From NCBI RefSeq assembly GCF_032399705.1, contig NZ_CP135922.1, positions 4,836,001 through 4,900,000 on the forward strand: 64,000 bases of DNA. Direction: 5' to 3'. The notes beneath the pieces are model-generated. The model saw nothing but the letters and a program-made list of their open reading frames with translations. It was not told the origin of the DNA and ran no database searches. The DNA comes from Paenibacillus sp. BIC5C1 (GTDB taxonomy: Bacteria > Bacillota > Bacilli > Paenibacillales > Paenibacillaceae). The translations under genes and the position numbers were made by a program. Shown here in pieces: positions 1-8,390 of this stretch; the stretch's first letter is position 1, and every line of letters starts with the position of its first letter.

Positions 1-959
1 TCCCCAGGTGTCTTGGAATGCACGTGAACCTTAATCACTTCATCGTCAGCGATTATAATGATGGAATCCCCGTTAACTGACAACGCTTTCCGGAATGCTT
101 CGTCATCAAATACAACACCTGCGTTCTCTCCAAGCTCGCGGTTAATAAAGAACTCCATGTCATAAAGGAACTCAATATCTTCCGTTTCCAATCGTGCTTG
201 GGCAGACATTGGCATCTCCGGCACGATTACCCGCTGTTCAGGCTTCGCAGAAACCACTTCTGACGGTGCAGCCGGTTTCAATGCAGATGCCGCTACGGTT
301 GGTTGTACGTCTCTCTGGAAGGATGTACGACTTGCACCATCCGTCTGCAACAGAACGTCCATAAAGCCTTCGTAAATATATACAAGCCCCTGACCGCCCG
401 AATCCACAACACCGACCTGTTTCAATACAGGCAGCAATTCCGGAGTCATTGCCAGTGCTTCTTTTGCTTTTAACAATACTTCATTCATTAATTCAGTTAT
501 ATCATTCGTCCGTCTTGCGTAGTAGCTGGCATGTTTCGCCGCTTCCTTGGCTACGGTAAGAATGGTCCCTTCAACGGGTTTCACTACAGCTTTATAAGCT
601 GCGTCCACACCGTTCTGCAGGGCTGCGGCGAACTGGAGCGTATTCAGTTCCTCGTAAGGAGCAGCTGAACGACTGAATCCGCGGAACAATTGCGATAATA
701 TTACTCCGGAATTCCCCCGTGCGCCCATAAGCAGGCCTTTTGATAAAATACCGGCAGCTTCTCCGATGGAGGCAGAACTCTTGCGTTTAATCTCTGCGAC
801 TCCTGCACTCATTGTCAAATTCATGTTCGTTCCCGTGTCGCCATCCGGCACAGGGAAAACATTCAGGGAATTGACGTGCTCTGCATGCTGTCCAAGTTGT
901 TCCGCTCCGGCAAGTACCATTGCGGTGAAATCTGTTCCATTTAAAGAACGTATACTCAA
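1..959 (-). CDS. fakA: Fatty acid kinase catalytic subunit FakA/YloV (DAK2 family), 3' part outside window
   Basis: The N-terminal 319 codons are present; the rest lies left of the window. Near the start the protein reads LNVFPVPDGDTGTNM, followed by GLLMGARGNSGVILSQLFRG, the nucleotide-binding DhaL/DAK2 signatures, and later VDSGGQGL. In this family the kinase phosphorylates fatty acids carried by a FakB (DegV) protein for phospholipid synthesis. I chose a TTG start at 957-959 because GGAAGGGG lies nine bases upstream; no in-frame ATG fits the ribosome binding site. A 9-bp inverted repeat (991-999 with 1003-1011) sits just upstream of the gene. In Bacillus an Asp23-type gene (yloU) precedes yloV; none is present here, although an unlinked Asp23 gene lies at 37.1-37.5 kb. 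Family assignment is firm; the substrate is inferred from family knowledge. Confidence 0.9.
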   Translation of the reverse strand, partial: MSIRSLNGTDFTAMVLAGAEQLGQHAEHVNSLNVFPVPDGDTGTNMNLTMSAGVAEIKRKSSASIGEAAGILSKGLLMGARGNSGVILSQLFRGFSRSAAPYEELNTLQFAAALQNGVDAAYKAVVKPVEGTILTVAKEAAKHASYYARRTNDITELMNEVLLKAKEALAMTPELLPVLKQVGVVDSGGQGLVYIYEGFMDVLLQTDGASRTSFQRDVQPTVAASALKPAAPSEVVSAKPEQRVIVPEMPMSAQARLETEDIEFLYDMEFFINRELGENAGVVFDDEAFRKALSVNGDSIIIIADDEVIKVHVHSKTPG

Positions 960-1084
960 GTGAGAATTCCCCTTCCTAGCTTGATACACGAACATCTTGC
1001 ACCAAGATGTTATCTGGTCTGTTCATGCGCAAACGCTAATCGCGTTATTCTTCGTCCATACCTTGTCCGGCCCAGGCATATAAT

Positions 1085-1292
1085 ACAACATGTCAGCCGG
1101 ATTAACGGTCTGGGCGGCCGGGCAACCGATATCCTGCAATTGCTCTGTAACCCCTAATTCGGGGCATACGGATATGCACCGGTATCAAGAGCCGGCATGA
1201 ATGCCGCATGGAGACTGGTGCCAATGATGGAATGCCGCAGCTCACAGCGTTGCCAAAAAAGCAGACCACCGACCCTTTAAGGCCGGTTTTTT
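1085..1292 (+). ncRNA. Candidate structured RNA between fakA and rpmB
   Basis: This stretch has no convincing open frame. It runs from just after a TATAAT at 1079-1084 on the plus strand to a rightward terminator at 1268-1292 that has no gene to serve. Between them are small hairpins: CCCC/GGGG at 1151-1164, GCATA/TATGC at 1164-1177 and CGGCA/TGCCG at 1193-1206. GAATGCCGCA is repeated directly at 1199-1208 and 1230-1239. No good -35 element was found. The same DNA could instead be the 5' leader of the leftward fakA transcript. I recognise no known RNA family in it. Confidence 0.25.
1268..1292 (+). terminator. Rightward Rho-independent terminator without an obvious gene
   Basis: ACCGACC (1268-1274) pairs with GGCCGGT (1281-1287), one mismatch, followed by a run of T to 1292. 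The only upstream gene on this side, fakA, points the other way. Confidence 0.5.
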
Positions 1293-1393
1293 CTCCGGCT
1301 TCCCCGCGGCAACAGCCTGTTCACCGCTGTATTATGGACTATTCAACATTGTACTATATTAGACAGGAGAAATAAATAAAGTTTTTGGATCAG

Positions 1394-1423
1394 TTGACGA
1401 AGCTTTTTTCAATATGATATTAT
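1394..1423 (+). promoter_or_regulatory. Sigma-A type promoter for rpmB
   Basis: TTGACG (1394-1399) and TATTAT (1418-1423) are separated by 18 bases. Transcription would start near 1430, giving a leader of about 170 bases before rpmB. Confidence 0.55.
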
Positions 1424-1429
1424 ATTCAA

Positions 1430-1602
1430 GTATTGTTTTATGCAGGTTTAGTAATGGAAATGATCCGGCTATGCCGGCTTGAACAACGCCATTAGCTACT
1501 GGAACCTGACCATTGCGGTCAGGAAGAACAATTTAGCCCGTCTGGAATGGCATTCGTGTCTCCTTAGGGCAACTGGTTATTTTAGGATAGGAGGTGTAAT
1601 CT
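1430..1602 (+). promoter_or_regulatory. Structured 5' leader of rpmB
   Basis: The leader is long for a 62-codon gene and holds hairpins CCGGC/GCCGG (1465-1477) and CCTGACC/GGTCAGG (1505-1523). A GCCC near 1535 could pair with GGGC near 1568, ahead of the strong ribosome binding site AGGAGGTG. Ribosomal protein leaders often mediate autoregulation. That role here is inference, since I do not recognise the fold. Confidence 0.35.
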
Positions 1603-1791
1603 ATGTCTCGCAAATGTTATGTGACAGGTAAGAAACCGGGCACCGGTAACCACGTATCCCACGCTAACAACCGTAACCGTCGTTCTTGGGGCGTAAACGT
1701 TCAGAAGGTCCGCATTCTCGTGAACGGTAAACCAAAACGTGTATACGTAAGCACCCGTGCACTGAAAGCCGGTAAAGTGACTCGCGTATAA
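1603..1791 (+). CDS. rpmB: 50S ribosomal protein L28
   Basis: The product is 62 residues, the usual length for L28, and begins [20 protein letters not shown] with the conserved [11 protein letters not shown] segment. It is a basic protein of the large ribosomal subunit, binding 23S rRNA. The start is preceded by GGAGGTGTAATCT at good spacing. It is monocistronic: promoter at 1394-1423, long leader, and terminator at 1822-1854. It points away from fakA and towards spoVM, as in Bacillus subtilis, where spoVM, rpmB and the yloUV genes are neighbours. The N-terminal Cys is the first of the metal-binding pairs seen in some L28 proteins; only this one Cys is present, so it is a Cys-minus type. Confidence 0.97.
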   Translation: MSRKCYVTGKKPGTGNHVSHANNRNRRSWGVNVQKVRILVNGKPKRVYVSTRALKAGKVTRV

Positions 1792-1821
1792 TCACGCAAA
1801 GCTACTATAAATCGGGTAAGC

Positions 1822-1854
1822 AAAAAGCACCTTGTTCCTTGCAGGTGCTTTTTT
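1822..1854 (+). terminator. rpmB terminator, bidirectional
   Basis: AAAAAGCACCT (1822-1832) pairs with AGGTGCTTTTTT (1843-1854). The T-runs on both strands would also stop leftward transcripts from spoVM. Confidence 0.85.
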
Positions 1855-1987
1855 GGTATTCAGAAATAACATCATGAATACACACATCAGCATGTGAATG
1901 GCCGCCGCATGGCGCTTCGCAGGTCCGAATTCCAGATGATCCTGTAGCCAAAGCGGCGGTATTCGCCAATGGAACCTTTTAATCATG

Positions 1988-2068
1988 TCAGTTCTTTTGA
2001 AACGTATTAAGAATCGCCTTTACAAACCCTCCCAAAAACTTCGGCAGTTTGAATGTGTAAAATTTCAT
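1988..2068 (-). CDS. spoVM: Stage V sporulation protein M (26 residues)
   Basis: Reading leftward from ATG 2066-2068 gives MKFYTFKLPKFLGGFVKAIL followed by NTFQKN and a TGA. This aligns end to end with Bacillus SpoVM, including the helix-breaking proline and the GG pair before the amphipathic helix. SpoVM recognises the curved outer forespore membrane and anchors SpoIVA, and so the spore coat. The ribosome binding site is GGGGAGGGTGAAGT. A CATAGGAT element about 35 bases upstream of the ATG resembles a sigma-E -10, but I see no matching -35, so mother-cell control is inferred from the family. It lies between rpe and rpmB as in Bacillus. It shows that the organism forms endospores. Confidence 0.93.
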   Translation of the reverse strand: MKFYTFKLPKFLGGFVKAILNTFQKN

Positions 2069-2141
2069 ACTTCACCCTCCCCATCATGCTCATGCATCCG
2101 CCGTATCCTATGCTCCAGGCCTTCCTTGCCTTAAACACGAC

Positions 2142-2176
2142 AAAAAAGGCTACATGAGAAACCTGCTCATGTAACC
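2142..2176 (-). terminator. Terminator of the prpC-prkC-rsgA-rpe operon
   Basis: On the minus strand GGTTACATGAG pairs with CTCATGTAGCC and is followed by TTTTTT. It closes the block after the small membrane protein gene and insulates spoVM. Confidence 0.85.
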
Positions 2177-2234
2177 ATATTTATGCGGAACTCTCTGTCC
2201 CTATTCCACAATGACGAGCCTGTTATTCAGTCAT

Positions 2235-2486
2235 TTAGGTTTGGGCAGGGATATATTGATAGACAGCGATCATGAATACACTCAATAAGTAATACAGTAT
2301 GCTGAATATTACAAAAGTAACCCGAAGTCCTGTACGGTCAAATTTGCGGAAGTACATAATGACAACACCAACCCCGATCAATGACGTAATCGCATTGTAA
2401 GGGGATTGAATAACCGCAAACATAGCAAGCACCAGTCCCGTAACGAGACTCGCAGCCATTGTCCACAGCGTCTCCTTGAGGTTCAT
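2235..2486 (-). CDS. Small membrane protein of unknown function, 83 residues
   Basis: No family is recognised. The sequence is strongly hydrophobic, with about three membrane segments (residues roughly 10-27, 32-45 and 55-76) separated by a short basic stretch YFRKFDRTGLR. The start ATG lies two bases after the rpe stop, and the rpe 3' end supplies its GGAGG ribosome binding site, so the two are translationally coupled. In Bacillus subtilis this slot after rpe holds thiN (thiamine pyrophosphokinase); there is no trace of thiN here. A terminator at 2142-2176 follows. It is probably a real gene because of the tight spacing and RBS; the function is unknown. Confidence 0.75.
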   Translation of the reverse strand: MNLKETLWTMAASLVTGLVLAMFAVIQSPYNAITSLIGVGVVIMYFRKFDRTGLRVTFVIFSILYYLLSVFMIAVYQYIPAQT

Positions 2487-2488
2487 GC

Positions 2489-3148
2489 TCAGCCTCCGTA
2501 GCTACTGCGAATTTCGGCAATGGCGGCAGCGCGATCTTCACGTCCAAATACAGCACTTCCCGCAACGAGCACATCTGCTCCAGCTTCAACCACAAGCGGA
2601 GCCGTGTCAGCAGCGATACCGCCATCCACTTCAATATGCACGTCATGACGACCTTTTTCGTTCAGCCAGCTACGAATTTGCTTGATTTTGTTCATAGTAC
2701 CAGAGATGAAGGCCTGTCCACCAAAACCGGGATTTACGGTCATGACAAGCACCATATCCACATCGTCCAGCACTTCTTGAATAGCACTCGCCGGAGTTCC
2801 CGGATTAAGGGCAACCCCTGCCTTAACTCCCTGTTCCTTGATCAAATGGATAACCCGGTGCAGATGCACACAAGCCTCTGCGTGAACTGTAATAACAGCT
2901 GCGCCAGCTTTCGCGAATTCCTCCACATAACGCTCTGGGTTCTCAATCATCAAATGAACATCAAGCGGCAAGCTTGTATGTGGAGCGATCGCTTTGACAA
3001 TCGCAGGTCCAAGCGTAATATTAGGGACGAAATGACCGTCCATGACATCAACATGAATCCAGTCTCCGCCAGCAGCTTGGGCTTCCGCCACTTCCGCGCC
3101 GAGACGGGCAAAATCCGCAGATAAAATAGATGGGGCAATTTTAATCAT
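2489..3148 (-). CDS. rpe: Ribulose-phosphate 3-epimerase
   Basis: The product is 219 residues, normal for the family. It interconverts ribulose 5-phosphate and xylulose 5-phosphate in the pentose phosphate pathway, a cytosolic TIM-barrel enzyme using a metal. Visible signatures are [10 protein letters not shown] at the N-terminus, [32 protein letters not shown] and the C-terminal phosphate-binding VDGGI and AGSAVF segments. The ATG is one base after the rsgA stop, with GGAGG inside the end of rsgA. The gene sits in the rsgA-rpe order typical of Bacillales. Another pentose phosphate gene, gnd, lies at the far right of the window but is not linked to it. Confidence 0.97.
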   Translation of the reverse strand: MIKIAPSILSADFARLGAEVAEAQAAGGDWIHVDVMDGHFVPNITLGPAIVKAIAPHTSLPLDVHLMIENPERYVEEFAKAGAAVITVHAEACVHLHRVIHLIKEQGVKAGVALNPGTPASAIQEVLDDVDMVLVMTVNPGFGGQAFISGTMNKIKQIRSWLNEKGRHDVHIEVDGGIAADTAPLVVEAGADVLVAGSAVFGREDRAAAIAEIRSSYGG

Positions 3149-3149
3149 A

Positions 3150-4067
3150 TTAATACCTCCGCTTTTTGTCTTTCATTTCTGTAAGGAATTGTTCGTAATG
3201 CTGATAACGGCTTTCGGAGATCATTCCCTCCGCTTTGGCTGCAAGTACTCGGCAACCTGGTTCGTGCGTATGAGTACAGCCTCGGAACTTACACTGATCC
3301 GCATATTGAGCGAACTCCCGGAAACAAGTGGATAACTCCTCCACACCAATCTCCAGGAAGTCCAGTTGGCTGAATCCCGGCGTATCGGCGACAAAACCAC
3401 CATTATCCAGCGGTATGAGTTCCACGTGCCTGGTGGTGTGTTTCCCTCGGCCAAGGCGCATGCTGATTGCACTGGTCTCCAGGGTTAGACCTGGCATCAA
3501 GGCATTCAGCATCGAAGATTTTCCTACACCGGATTGTCCGGAGAATACGCTAATCTTGCCGGCAAGGCGCTCCTTGAGCAGTTCATTACCTTCACCAGTT
3601 CGTGAACTGGTAGAGATCACTTCATATCCAATTTGCTCGTACAAAGCTTTTACTTCAGCCACTGTATCACGGGCATCGTTTTCTGGATCAGCCAGGTCCT
3701 GTTTCGTTAGCACAATCAATGCATCCAGTCCAGCTTGTTCGATATGTACCAGGAATTTATCCAGCAGATTGAGATTCATATCCGGTTCCTTAACGGAAAA
3801 TAACAGAACAGCCAAACTAACATTGGCAACAGGTGGACGGATTAATTCCGTCTCACGTTTGCGAATCTCATCTACTGTTCCTTCCCCGTTCTCTGTCAGC
3901 ATATAGCTGACTCGGTCACCCACAAGCGGTGACGTACCCCGTTTTCTGAAGATGCCTCTGGCCCGGCATTGAACGGCGGAGCCTTCAACCGAAGGCACCC
4001 CGCTGTCTTCTAGTGGCATGACATAATAGTAACCGCTTAGCGCTTTAACGATGATACCTTCTGGCAT
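3150..4067 (-). CDS. rsgA: Ribosome small subunit-dependent GTPase A
   Basis: RsgA (YloQ, CpgA) is a circularly permuted GTPase that helps late 30S maturation. The order of motifs shows the permutation: TKQD (G4) precedes GQSGVGKSS (G1), which precedes DTPG (G3). An N-terminal OB-fold and a C-terminal zinc knuckle, C-x4-C-x-H-x5-C in [14 protein letters not shown], complete it. The open frame extends eleven codons upstream to 4100, but AAAGGAGGG lies inside that extension, eleven bases before ATG 4067, so I place the start at 4067 (305 residues). It is coupled to rpe and follows prkC; in Bacillus PrkC phosphorylates CpgA, which makes the neighbourhood functionally sensible. Confidence 0.96.
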   Translation of the reverse strand: MPEGIIVKALSGYYYVMPLEDSGVPSVEGSAVQCRARGIFRKRGTSPLVGDRVSYMLTENGEGTVDEIRKRETELIRPPVANVSLAVLLFSVKEPDMNLNLLDKFLVHIEQAGLDALIVLTKQDLADPENDARDTVAEVKALYEQIGYEVISTSSRTGEGNELLKERLAGKISVFSGQSGVGKSSMLNALMPGLTLETSAISMRLGRGKHTTRHVELIPLDNGGFVADTPGFSQLDFLEIGVEELSTCFREFAQYADQCKFRGCTHTHEPGCRVLAAKAEGMISESRYQHYEQFLTEMKDKKRRY

Positions 4068-4129
4068 AGCTCCGTCGCCCTCCTTTAATTTACAGTACAT
4101 TTACCCTGAACGTCGGCAATAAGCCGCCC

Positions 4130-6337
4130 TTACGGACGGCTTGATGCGTTAATGACTTCCTTTTTCTTATCTTTTCCCTTGGCGAGACCATGTCCGTTCT
4201 TCATCGCGGAAGTATCTGCCTCGTCGTGCTCCCCTTCACCCTCAACAGGTGTATCCGGTTCACCTTCCTGTTGTGTATCCACGGTGCCTTCATCACCACC
4301 ACCGCCTTGTTCAGGCTCCTCTGTTGTTGGAGGCGGCTCTGCACCCTTCTCAGGCTCAATGGTAGGTACAACTACCGTTCCGTTTTTGGCATCAGTGTAG
4401 GACACCAGATACGTATCCAGGAATTGTCCATCCCGGTAGACAGAGACAACACCATCGACGTTTGGAGCCAGAATAAGCGGAATTGTCAGCGTTTGGACAG
4501 ACTTGATTGTCCGGGTTCCCCATTCCTGACTTTTGCCACGAGCATCTTCGAACGTAATTCGAATTTTGCTGCTCTTTCCTACTTCTTTTGGCGAAACGTT
4601 AATGTTATAGGCGTAGTTCAATGCCTCCGGCGGATATCCGGTACTAATGAAAATGGTGATTTTATCACCAGGATTTACCTCTGCACCAGCTTCCACAGGC
4701 CATTGCTGTGTCACTTTGCCTTCATCTACGGTGTAACTCGACTCTTCCTGAACCTGAGCAAGGATTAACCCGGCGGATTTGAGCATACTCTCTGCCTCAC
4801 TTCGAGTACGGTTTTTCAAGTCAGGCATTTTTATCGTTTCGGACCCTTTGCTCACAGTCAGAACAATCTGAACCTCTGCCGGATCGTATTCTTCATTCAC
4901 TCCAGGAGTTTGGGATAGAACCGTACCCGCAGATTTATCATTTGAATATTCATCTTTTCGCTGGATCTGATCCTCTTTGATGCCCAGTCCGGTGAGTTGT
5001 TTGACCGCCTCATCATAAGATTTGTCTTTGAGATCAGGCATCTTCAACAACTCTTTTTCCGCCCCAACACTCAGCTGGACCTCAGAGCCTTCTTTGACCA
5101 CATCGCCTTCATTTCGGGTCTGGTCAAATACTATACCTGGTTCCACATTCTCCTTGTACTCCCGGATGACATTATCACTGACCACAAGCCCTTTATCCTG
5201 CAACATTTGACGAGCCTTTTCCTCGGTTTGGCCAATGACATTTGGTACAGTCACATCAGGCACAACAAGCATGCCTTTCACGTACCATACAACTCCAACC
5301 ATCGCGATAAGAATAAGCACTGTCAAAGAGATCAGCAGCGCTGGCTTCTTCCAGTTCTTTGTTTTGGGTTTGCCCTTGTTGTTATCTTCGTCAGACTCCA
5401 TCACGGGTATAGAACCTGTGGATGTAACTCCACGCGGCTCTGGCTTGATTGCCGGCATAACACGTGTCTGATCAATATCATCCTCATCCGGAAAATCAAT
5501 CTTCGTTTCATTACGTCTTTCCGGCATCAGGCAGGTTTCCAGATCCGTCTGCATTTCTTTAGCGGATTGGTAACGCTCCTGCGGATTTTTGCGCATGGAT
5601 TTCAGAATAACGTTCTCCACGCTTTGCGGGATAAGTGGATTGAATTTGCGAGGTTCATCAAACTCTTCCTGCAAATGCTTCAAAGCAACGCTAATTGGAC
5701 TCTCTCCCAGGAACGGAAGCTGCCCAGTCAGCATTTGATAAAGTACGATACCGAGAGAATATAAGTCCGACTTCTCGCCAGTTACGATGCCTTTGGCATG
5801 TTCAGGTGAGAAGTAATGTACGGAACCGACCACTGAGCCGGTCTGTGTAATCGTTGTGGACGTAACCGCACGGGCGATCCCGAAATCCGTTACTTTCACA
5901 CGGCCATTTCGACCAATCAATATATTATGGGGTTTGATATCCCGATGAATGATCTGATTATGATGTGCATGATCAAGAGCATCTGCAATCTGGGAGGCGA
6001 TCCGAACCGCTTCGTCCACCTGCAGAGGCGCCCGCTCTTTAATAATTTCATTCAGGTTTTTGCCTTCAACATACTCCATGACAATATAATGAACGTCATC
6101 TTCCTGCCCCACATCGTAGATACTGACCACGTTAGGATGGGACAGGGATGCTGCAGACTGTGCTTCCCTGCGAAAACGGCGAATAAACTCTTCGTCATGC
6201 ACAAATTGCTGCCGTAACACTTTGATGGCAACGTTCCGGTTGAGCAACAGGTCCTGGGCTTTGTACACAAGAGCCATGCCGCCACCGCCGACACGCTCGA
6301 TCACTTCATAGCGTCCGCCTAGCTGGTGCCCAATCAT
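4130..6337 (-). CDS. prkC: PASTA-domain Ser/Thr protein kinase
   Basis: This 735-residue membrane kinase has a cytosolic Hanks-type domain at about 10-265: the glycine-rich loop GGGGMA, K39 in VAIKV, HRDIKPHN with D133, DFG at 151-153, and a Ser/Thr-rich activation loop. A linker with acidic clusters leads to one membrane helix (about 332-352). Outside are three PASTA repeats, each starting from a VPNVIG or MPDLK motif, at about 360-565, then an extra domain and an acidic, low-complexity Pro/Glu/Gly tail ending in a basic stretch. PASTA kinases sense muropeptides or lipid II and control wall metabolism and spore germination. The start overlaps the phosphatase stop by four bases. The tail after the PASTA repeats is longer than in Bacillus PrkC. 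Confidence 0.96.
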   Translation of the reverse strand: MIGHQLGGRYEVIERVGGGGMALVYKAQDLLLNRNVAIKVLRQQFVHDEEFIRRFRREAQSAASLSHPNVVSIYDVGQEDDVHYIVMEYVEGKNLNEIIKERAPLQVDEAVRIASQIADALDHAHHNQIIHRDIKPHNILIGRNGRVKVTDFGIARAVTSTTITQTGSVVGSVHYFSPEHAKGIVTGEKSDLYSLGIVLYQMLTGQLPFLGESPISVALKHLQEEFDEPRKFNPLIPQSVENVILKSMRKNPQERYQSAKEMQTDLETCLMPERRNETKIDFPDEDDIDQTRVMPAIKPEPRGVTSTGSIPVMESDEDNNKGKPKTKNWKKPALLISLTVLILIAMVGVVWYVKGMLVVPDVTVPNVIGQTEEKARQMLQDKGLVVSDNVIREYKENVEPGIVFDQTRNEGDVVKEGSEVQLSVGAEKELLKMPDLKDKSYDEAVKQLTGLGIKEDQIQRKDEYSNDKSAGTVLSQTPGVNEEYDPAEVQIVLTVSKGSETIKMPDLKNRTRSEAESMLKSAGLILAQVQEESSYTVDEGKVTQQWPVEAGAEVNPGDKITIFISTGYPPEALNYAYNINVSPKEVGKSSKIRITFEDARGKSQEWGTRTIKSVQTLTIPLILAPNVDGVVSVYRDGQFLDTYLVSYTDAKNGTVVVPTIEPEKGAEPPPTTEEPEQGGGGDEGTVDTQQEGEPDTPVEGEGEHDEADTSAMKNGHGLAKGKDKKKEVINASSRP

Positions 6338-7110
6338 GACTCACACCCCGTTTCCGATGTCACGGAACCTTCCTTTTGCAGTTCGAATAATGCCACCGTG
6401 ATATTGTCATCTCCTCCAGCTAGTAAAGCCAGCTGAAGCAAGCGATCCGCTCGATCTTCCAATGCCAGTTCCAGATTACCAGCGACCTGAATGATCTGCT
6501 CATTGCTGACCAGATTACTAAGCCCGTCACTGCACAGGAGAAGCACTTCGCCTTCTTCCAATTTGACGGTATCCAGATCCACCTTCACTTCAGCATCTGT
6601 CCCAAGTGCTCGAGTCAGCACATTGCGACGTGGATGATGAGAGACATCTTCTTTGCTGATCTGACCATTTTTGAACAATTCATTGACCAGTGTATGGTCC
6701 TCGGTCAACTGGATCACATGTTTATTTGCAATTTTGTATGCTCTGCTGTCACCGATGTGACCAATAACGCCTTCCGTATCATTCAATAATGCCGCAACCA
6801 CGGTAGTCCCCATGTTATGGTAATTATCATCCGAAGATGCAGTACGGAAGATCACTTCGTTGGCATGCAAAATAGCATCGCTCAATGCGGCCGACAAAGA
6901 CGCATGTGAAAGACCTGGCTCAAGCGTTCCCAGATCCTGCACCAACGTCTCTACCGCCAGGCGGCTCGCTGTATCTCCTGCAAGATGTCCACCCATACCA
7001 TCGGCAACAATACCCAGAATATAACCTGTATCGAGATTTCGAATCCAGGCTGAATCTTCATTCACCGAACGCACCCGTCCGATATGGCTCACATGAACTG
7101 TTTTGATCAA
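6334..7110 (-). CDS. prpC: PP2C-family protein phosphatase partnered with PrkC
   Basis: The 258-residue product is a metal-dependent PPM/PP2C Ser/Thr phosphatase. Metal-binding motifs are visible: VNEDSAW, GIVADGMGGHLAGD, GHIGDSRAY, LLCSDGLSNLV and GGDDNITVALF. It reverses phosphorylation by PrkC, whose gene starts inside its last codons (ATGA overlap). The start is TTG at 7108-7110, with GAGGTGAG seven to eight bases upstream; that binding site forms the end of rlmN, so rlmN, prpC and prkC are translationally chained. The pair arrangement is standard in Firmicutes. Confidence 0.96.
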   Translation of the reverse strand: MIKTVHVSHIGRVRSVNEDSAWIRNLDTGYILGIVADGMGGHLAGDTASRLAVETLVQDLGTLEPGLSHASLSAALSDAILHANEVIFRTASSDDNYHNMGTTVVAALLNDTEGVIGHIGDSRAYKIANKHVIQLTEDHTLVNELFKNGQISKEDVSHHPRRNVLTRALGTDAEVKVDLDTVKLEEGEVLLLCSDGLSNLVSNEQIIQVAGNLELALEDRADRLLQLALLAGGDDNITVALFELQKEGSVTSETGCES

Positions 7111-7117
7111 AACGTTC

Positions 7118-8158
7118 TCACCTCAACTCCATATGCTTTGCACGAAGCTGACCGCAAGCGGCAGCAATATCATGTCCCTGTTCACGACGAATGGTTACAT
7201 TAACACCCTGCTCCGAGAGAATCTTCTGAAAATTGAAAATGTCGCTTCTGGATGTTCTTACGTACTTGCGCTCAGGTACATGGTTGACCGGAATCAGGTT
7301 CACATGGCACAGCATGTTTTTAAGCACGCTTGCCAGTTCTGCCGCATGTTCCGGCTGATCATTCACACCACCGATAAGTGCATACTCAAACGTAATTCTG
7401 CGGCCCGTTTTCGCCAAGTAATAACGCAATGACTCCATTACATCATCAAAAGGAAAACGGCGGTTTACTGGCATCAATTTGGAACGCAATGCATCATTTG
7501 GAGCATGGATGGAGATCGCCAGGTTAATCTGTGTATCTTCATCTGCAAACTTGTAAATGTTTGGTACGATTCCACTTGTGGATACCGTAATATGGCGCTG
7601 ACCGATATTCAGTCCTTTTTCGTGGATCATAATACGCAGGAATGTCATTGTTGCTTCATAGTTCTCAAAAGGCTCACCTGAACCCATGATTACGATGCTG
7701 CTGACCCGCTCACCACGTTCATCCAGAATTTTCTGGGCTTGCACAACCTGAGCCACAATTTCGCCAGCTGTAAGGTTACGTTTCAGTCCGCCCAGCGTGG
7801 ATGCACAGAACGTGCAGCCAATTCGGCATCCGACCTGTGTTGTTACACAGATGCTGTTACCGTAGTTGTGCTTCATGATAACTGTTTCGATCGCATGATC
7901 ATCATGCAGACCGAACAGGAATTTCACCGTTCCATCCTTGGATTCAAATTTCGTAATTTCAGTAAGTGTAACGAATTCGAATTGTTCAGTCAGCTTTTCA
8001 CGCAGCGCTTTCGACAGGTTCGTCATTTCACTGAAATCATTCACACGTTTCACATAAATCCAGTCGAAGATCTGACCACCGCGAAAAGCCGGCTCCCCGT
8101 TCTCAACAGCCCACTGTTGCAGCTCCTCCAGGGAATAATCATATATAAAAGGTTTCAT
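7118..8158 (-). CDS. rlmN: Dual-specificity 23S rRNA/tRNA adenine C2-methyltransferase RlmN
   Basis: RlmN is a radical-SAM enzyme that methylates C2 of A2503 in 23S rRNA and A37 of some tRNAs. The cluster-binding motif is in [10 protein letters not shown]. The catalytic C-terminal cysteine lies in [10 protein letters not shown], and GSGEPFENY and the GGVND segment are typical. The open frame could start at 8194. I prefer ATG 8158 (346 residues, MKPFIYDYS) because that matches the family's N-terminus, with a GGAATAGGTG upstream; a TTG at 8167 is a near alternative. A weak hairpin at 8343-8364 separates it from rsmB. It starts the rlmN-prpC-prkC-rsgA-rpe series. Confidence 0.95.
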   Translation of the reverse strand: MKPFIYDYSLEELQQWAVENGEPAFRGGQIFDWIYVKRVNDFSEMTNLSKALREKLTEQFEFVTLTEITKFESKDGTVKFLFGLHDDHAIETVIMKHNYGNSICVTTQVGCRIGCTFCASTLGGLKRNLTAGEIVAQVVQAQKILDERGERVSSIVIMGSGEPFENYEATMTFLRIMIHEKGLNIGQRHITVSTSGIVPNIYKFADEDTQINLAISIHAPNDALRSKLMPVNRRFPFDDVMESLRYYLAKTGRRITFEYALIGGVNDQPEHAAELASVLKNMLCHVNLIPVNHVPERKYVRTSRSDIFNFQKILSEQGVNVTIRREQGHDIAAACGQLRAKHMELR

Positions 8159-8342
8159 TTTGTTGTCAACACCTATTCCTTCTTTTCTTTTCATTCTTCC
8201 TATTCTATCACAAAGACCACTTTACATCCATGTATACCCTTGATGCCTTTACTTCATGCATTATAACACCTCAGTGCCTGCATCGCACCCTATCATCACA
8301 TTTTACTGATGTAGAACACCTTGAGGCTAATCACAAAGAAAT

Positions 8343-8364
8343 CCGCCGAAGTTCCCCTCGGCGG
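8343..8364 (-). terminator. Hairpin between rsmB and rlmN, weak terminator
   Basis: CCGCCGA (8343-8349) pairs with TCGGCGG (8358-8364). On the minus strand the T-tract after it is broken (ATTTCTTT), so partial read-through into rlmN is likely. Confidence 0.5.
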
Positions 8365-8390
8365 CTATCCTTCAGTGCTCTATTAAACTG

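Noticed and set aside
1023..1091. A 22-codon leftward frame in the fakA-rpmB gap
   Set aside because: There is no ribosome binding site before its ATG. Frames this short occur by chance.
1792..1986. A 64-codon leftward frame beginning two bases before the spoVM stop
   Set aside because: It overlaps the bidirectional rpmB terminator, has no ribosome binding site, and the protein has no family-like features.
4997..5764. A 255-codon rightward frame antisense to prkC
   Set aside because: It is a shadow of the kinase gene: composition rich in His, Phe and Arg, no ribosome binding site, and the opposite strand has a complete PASTA kinase.
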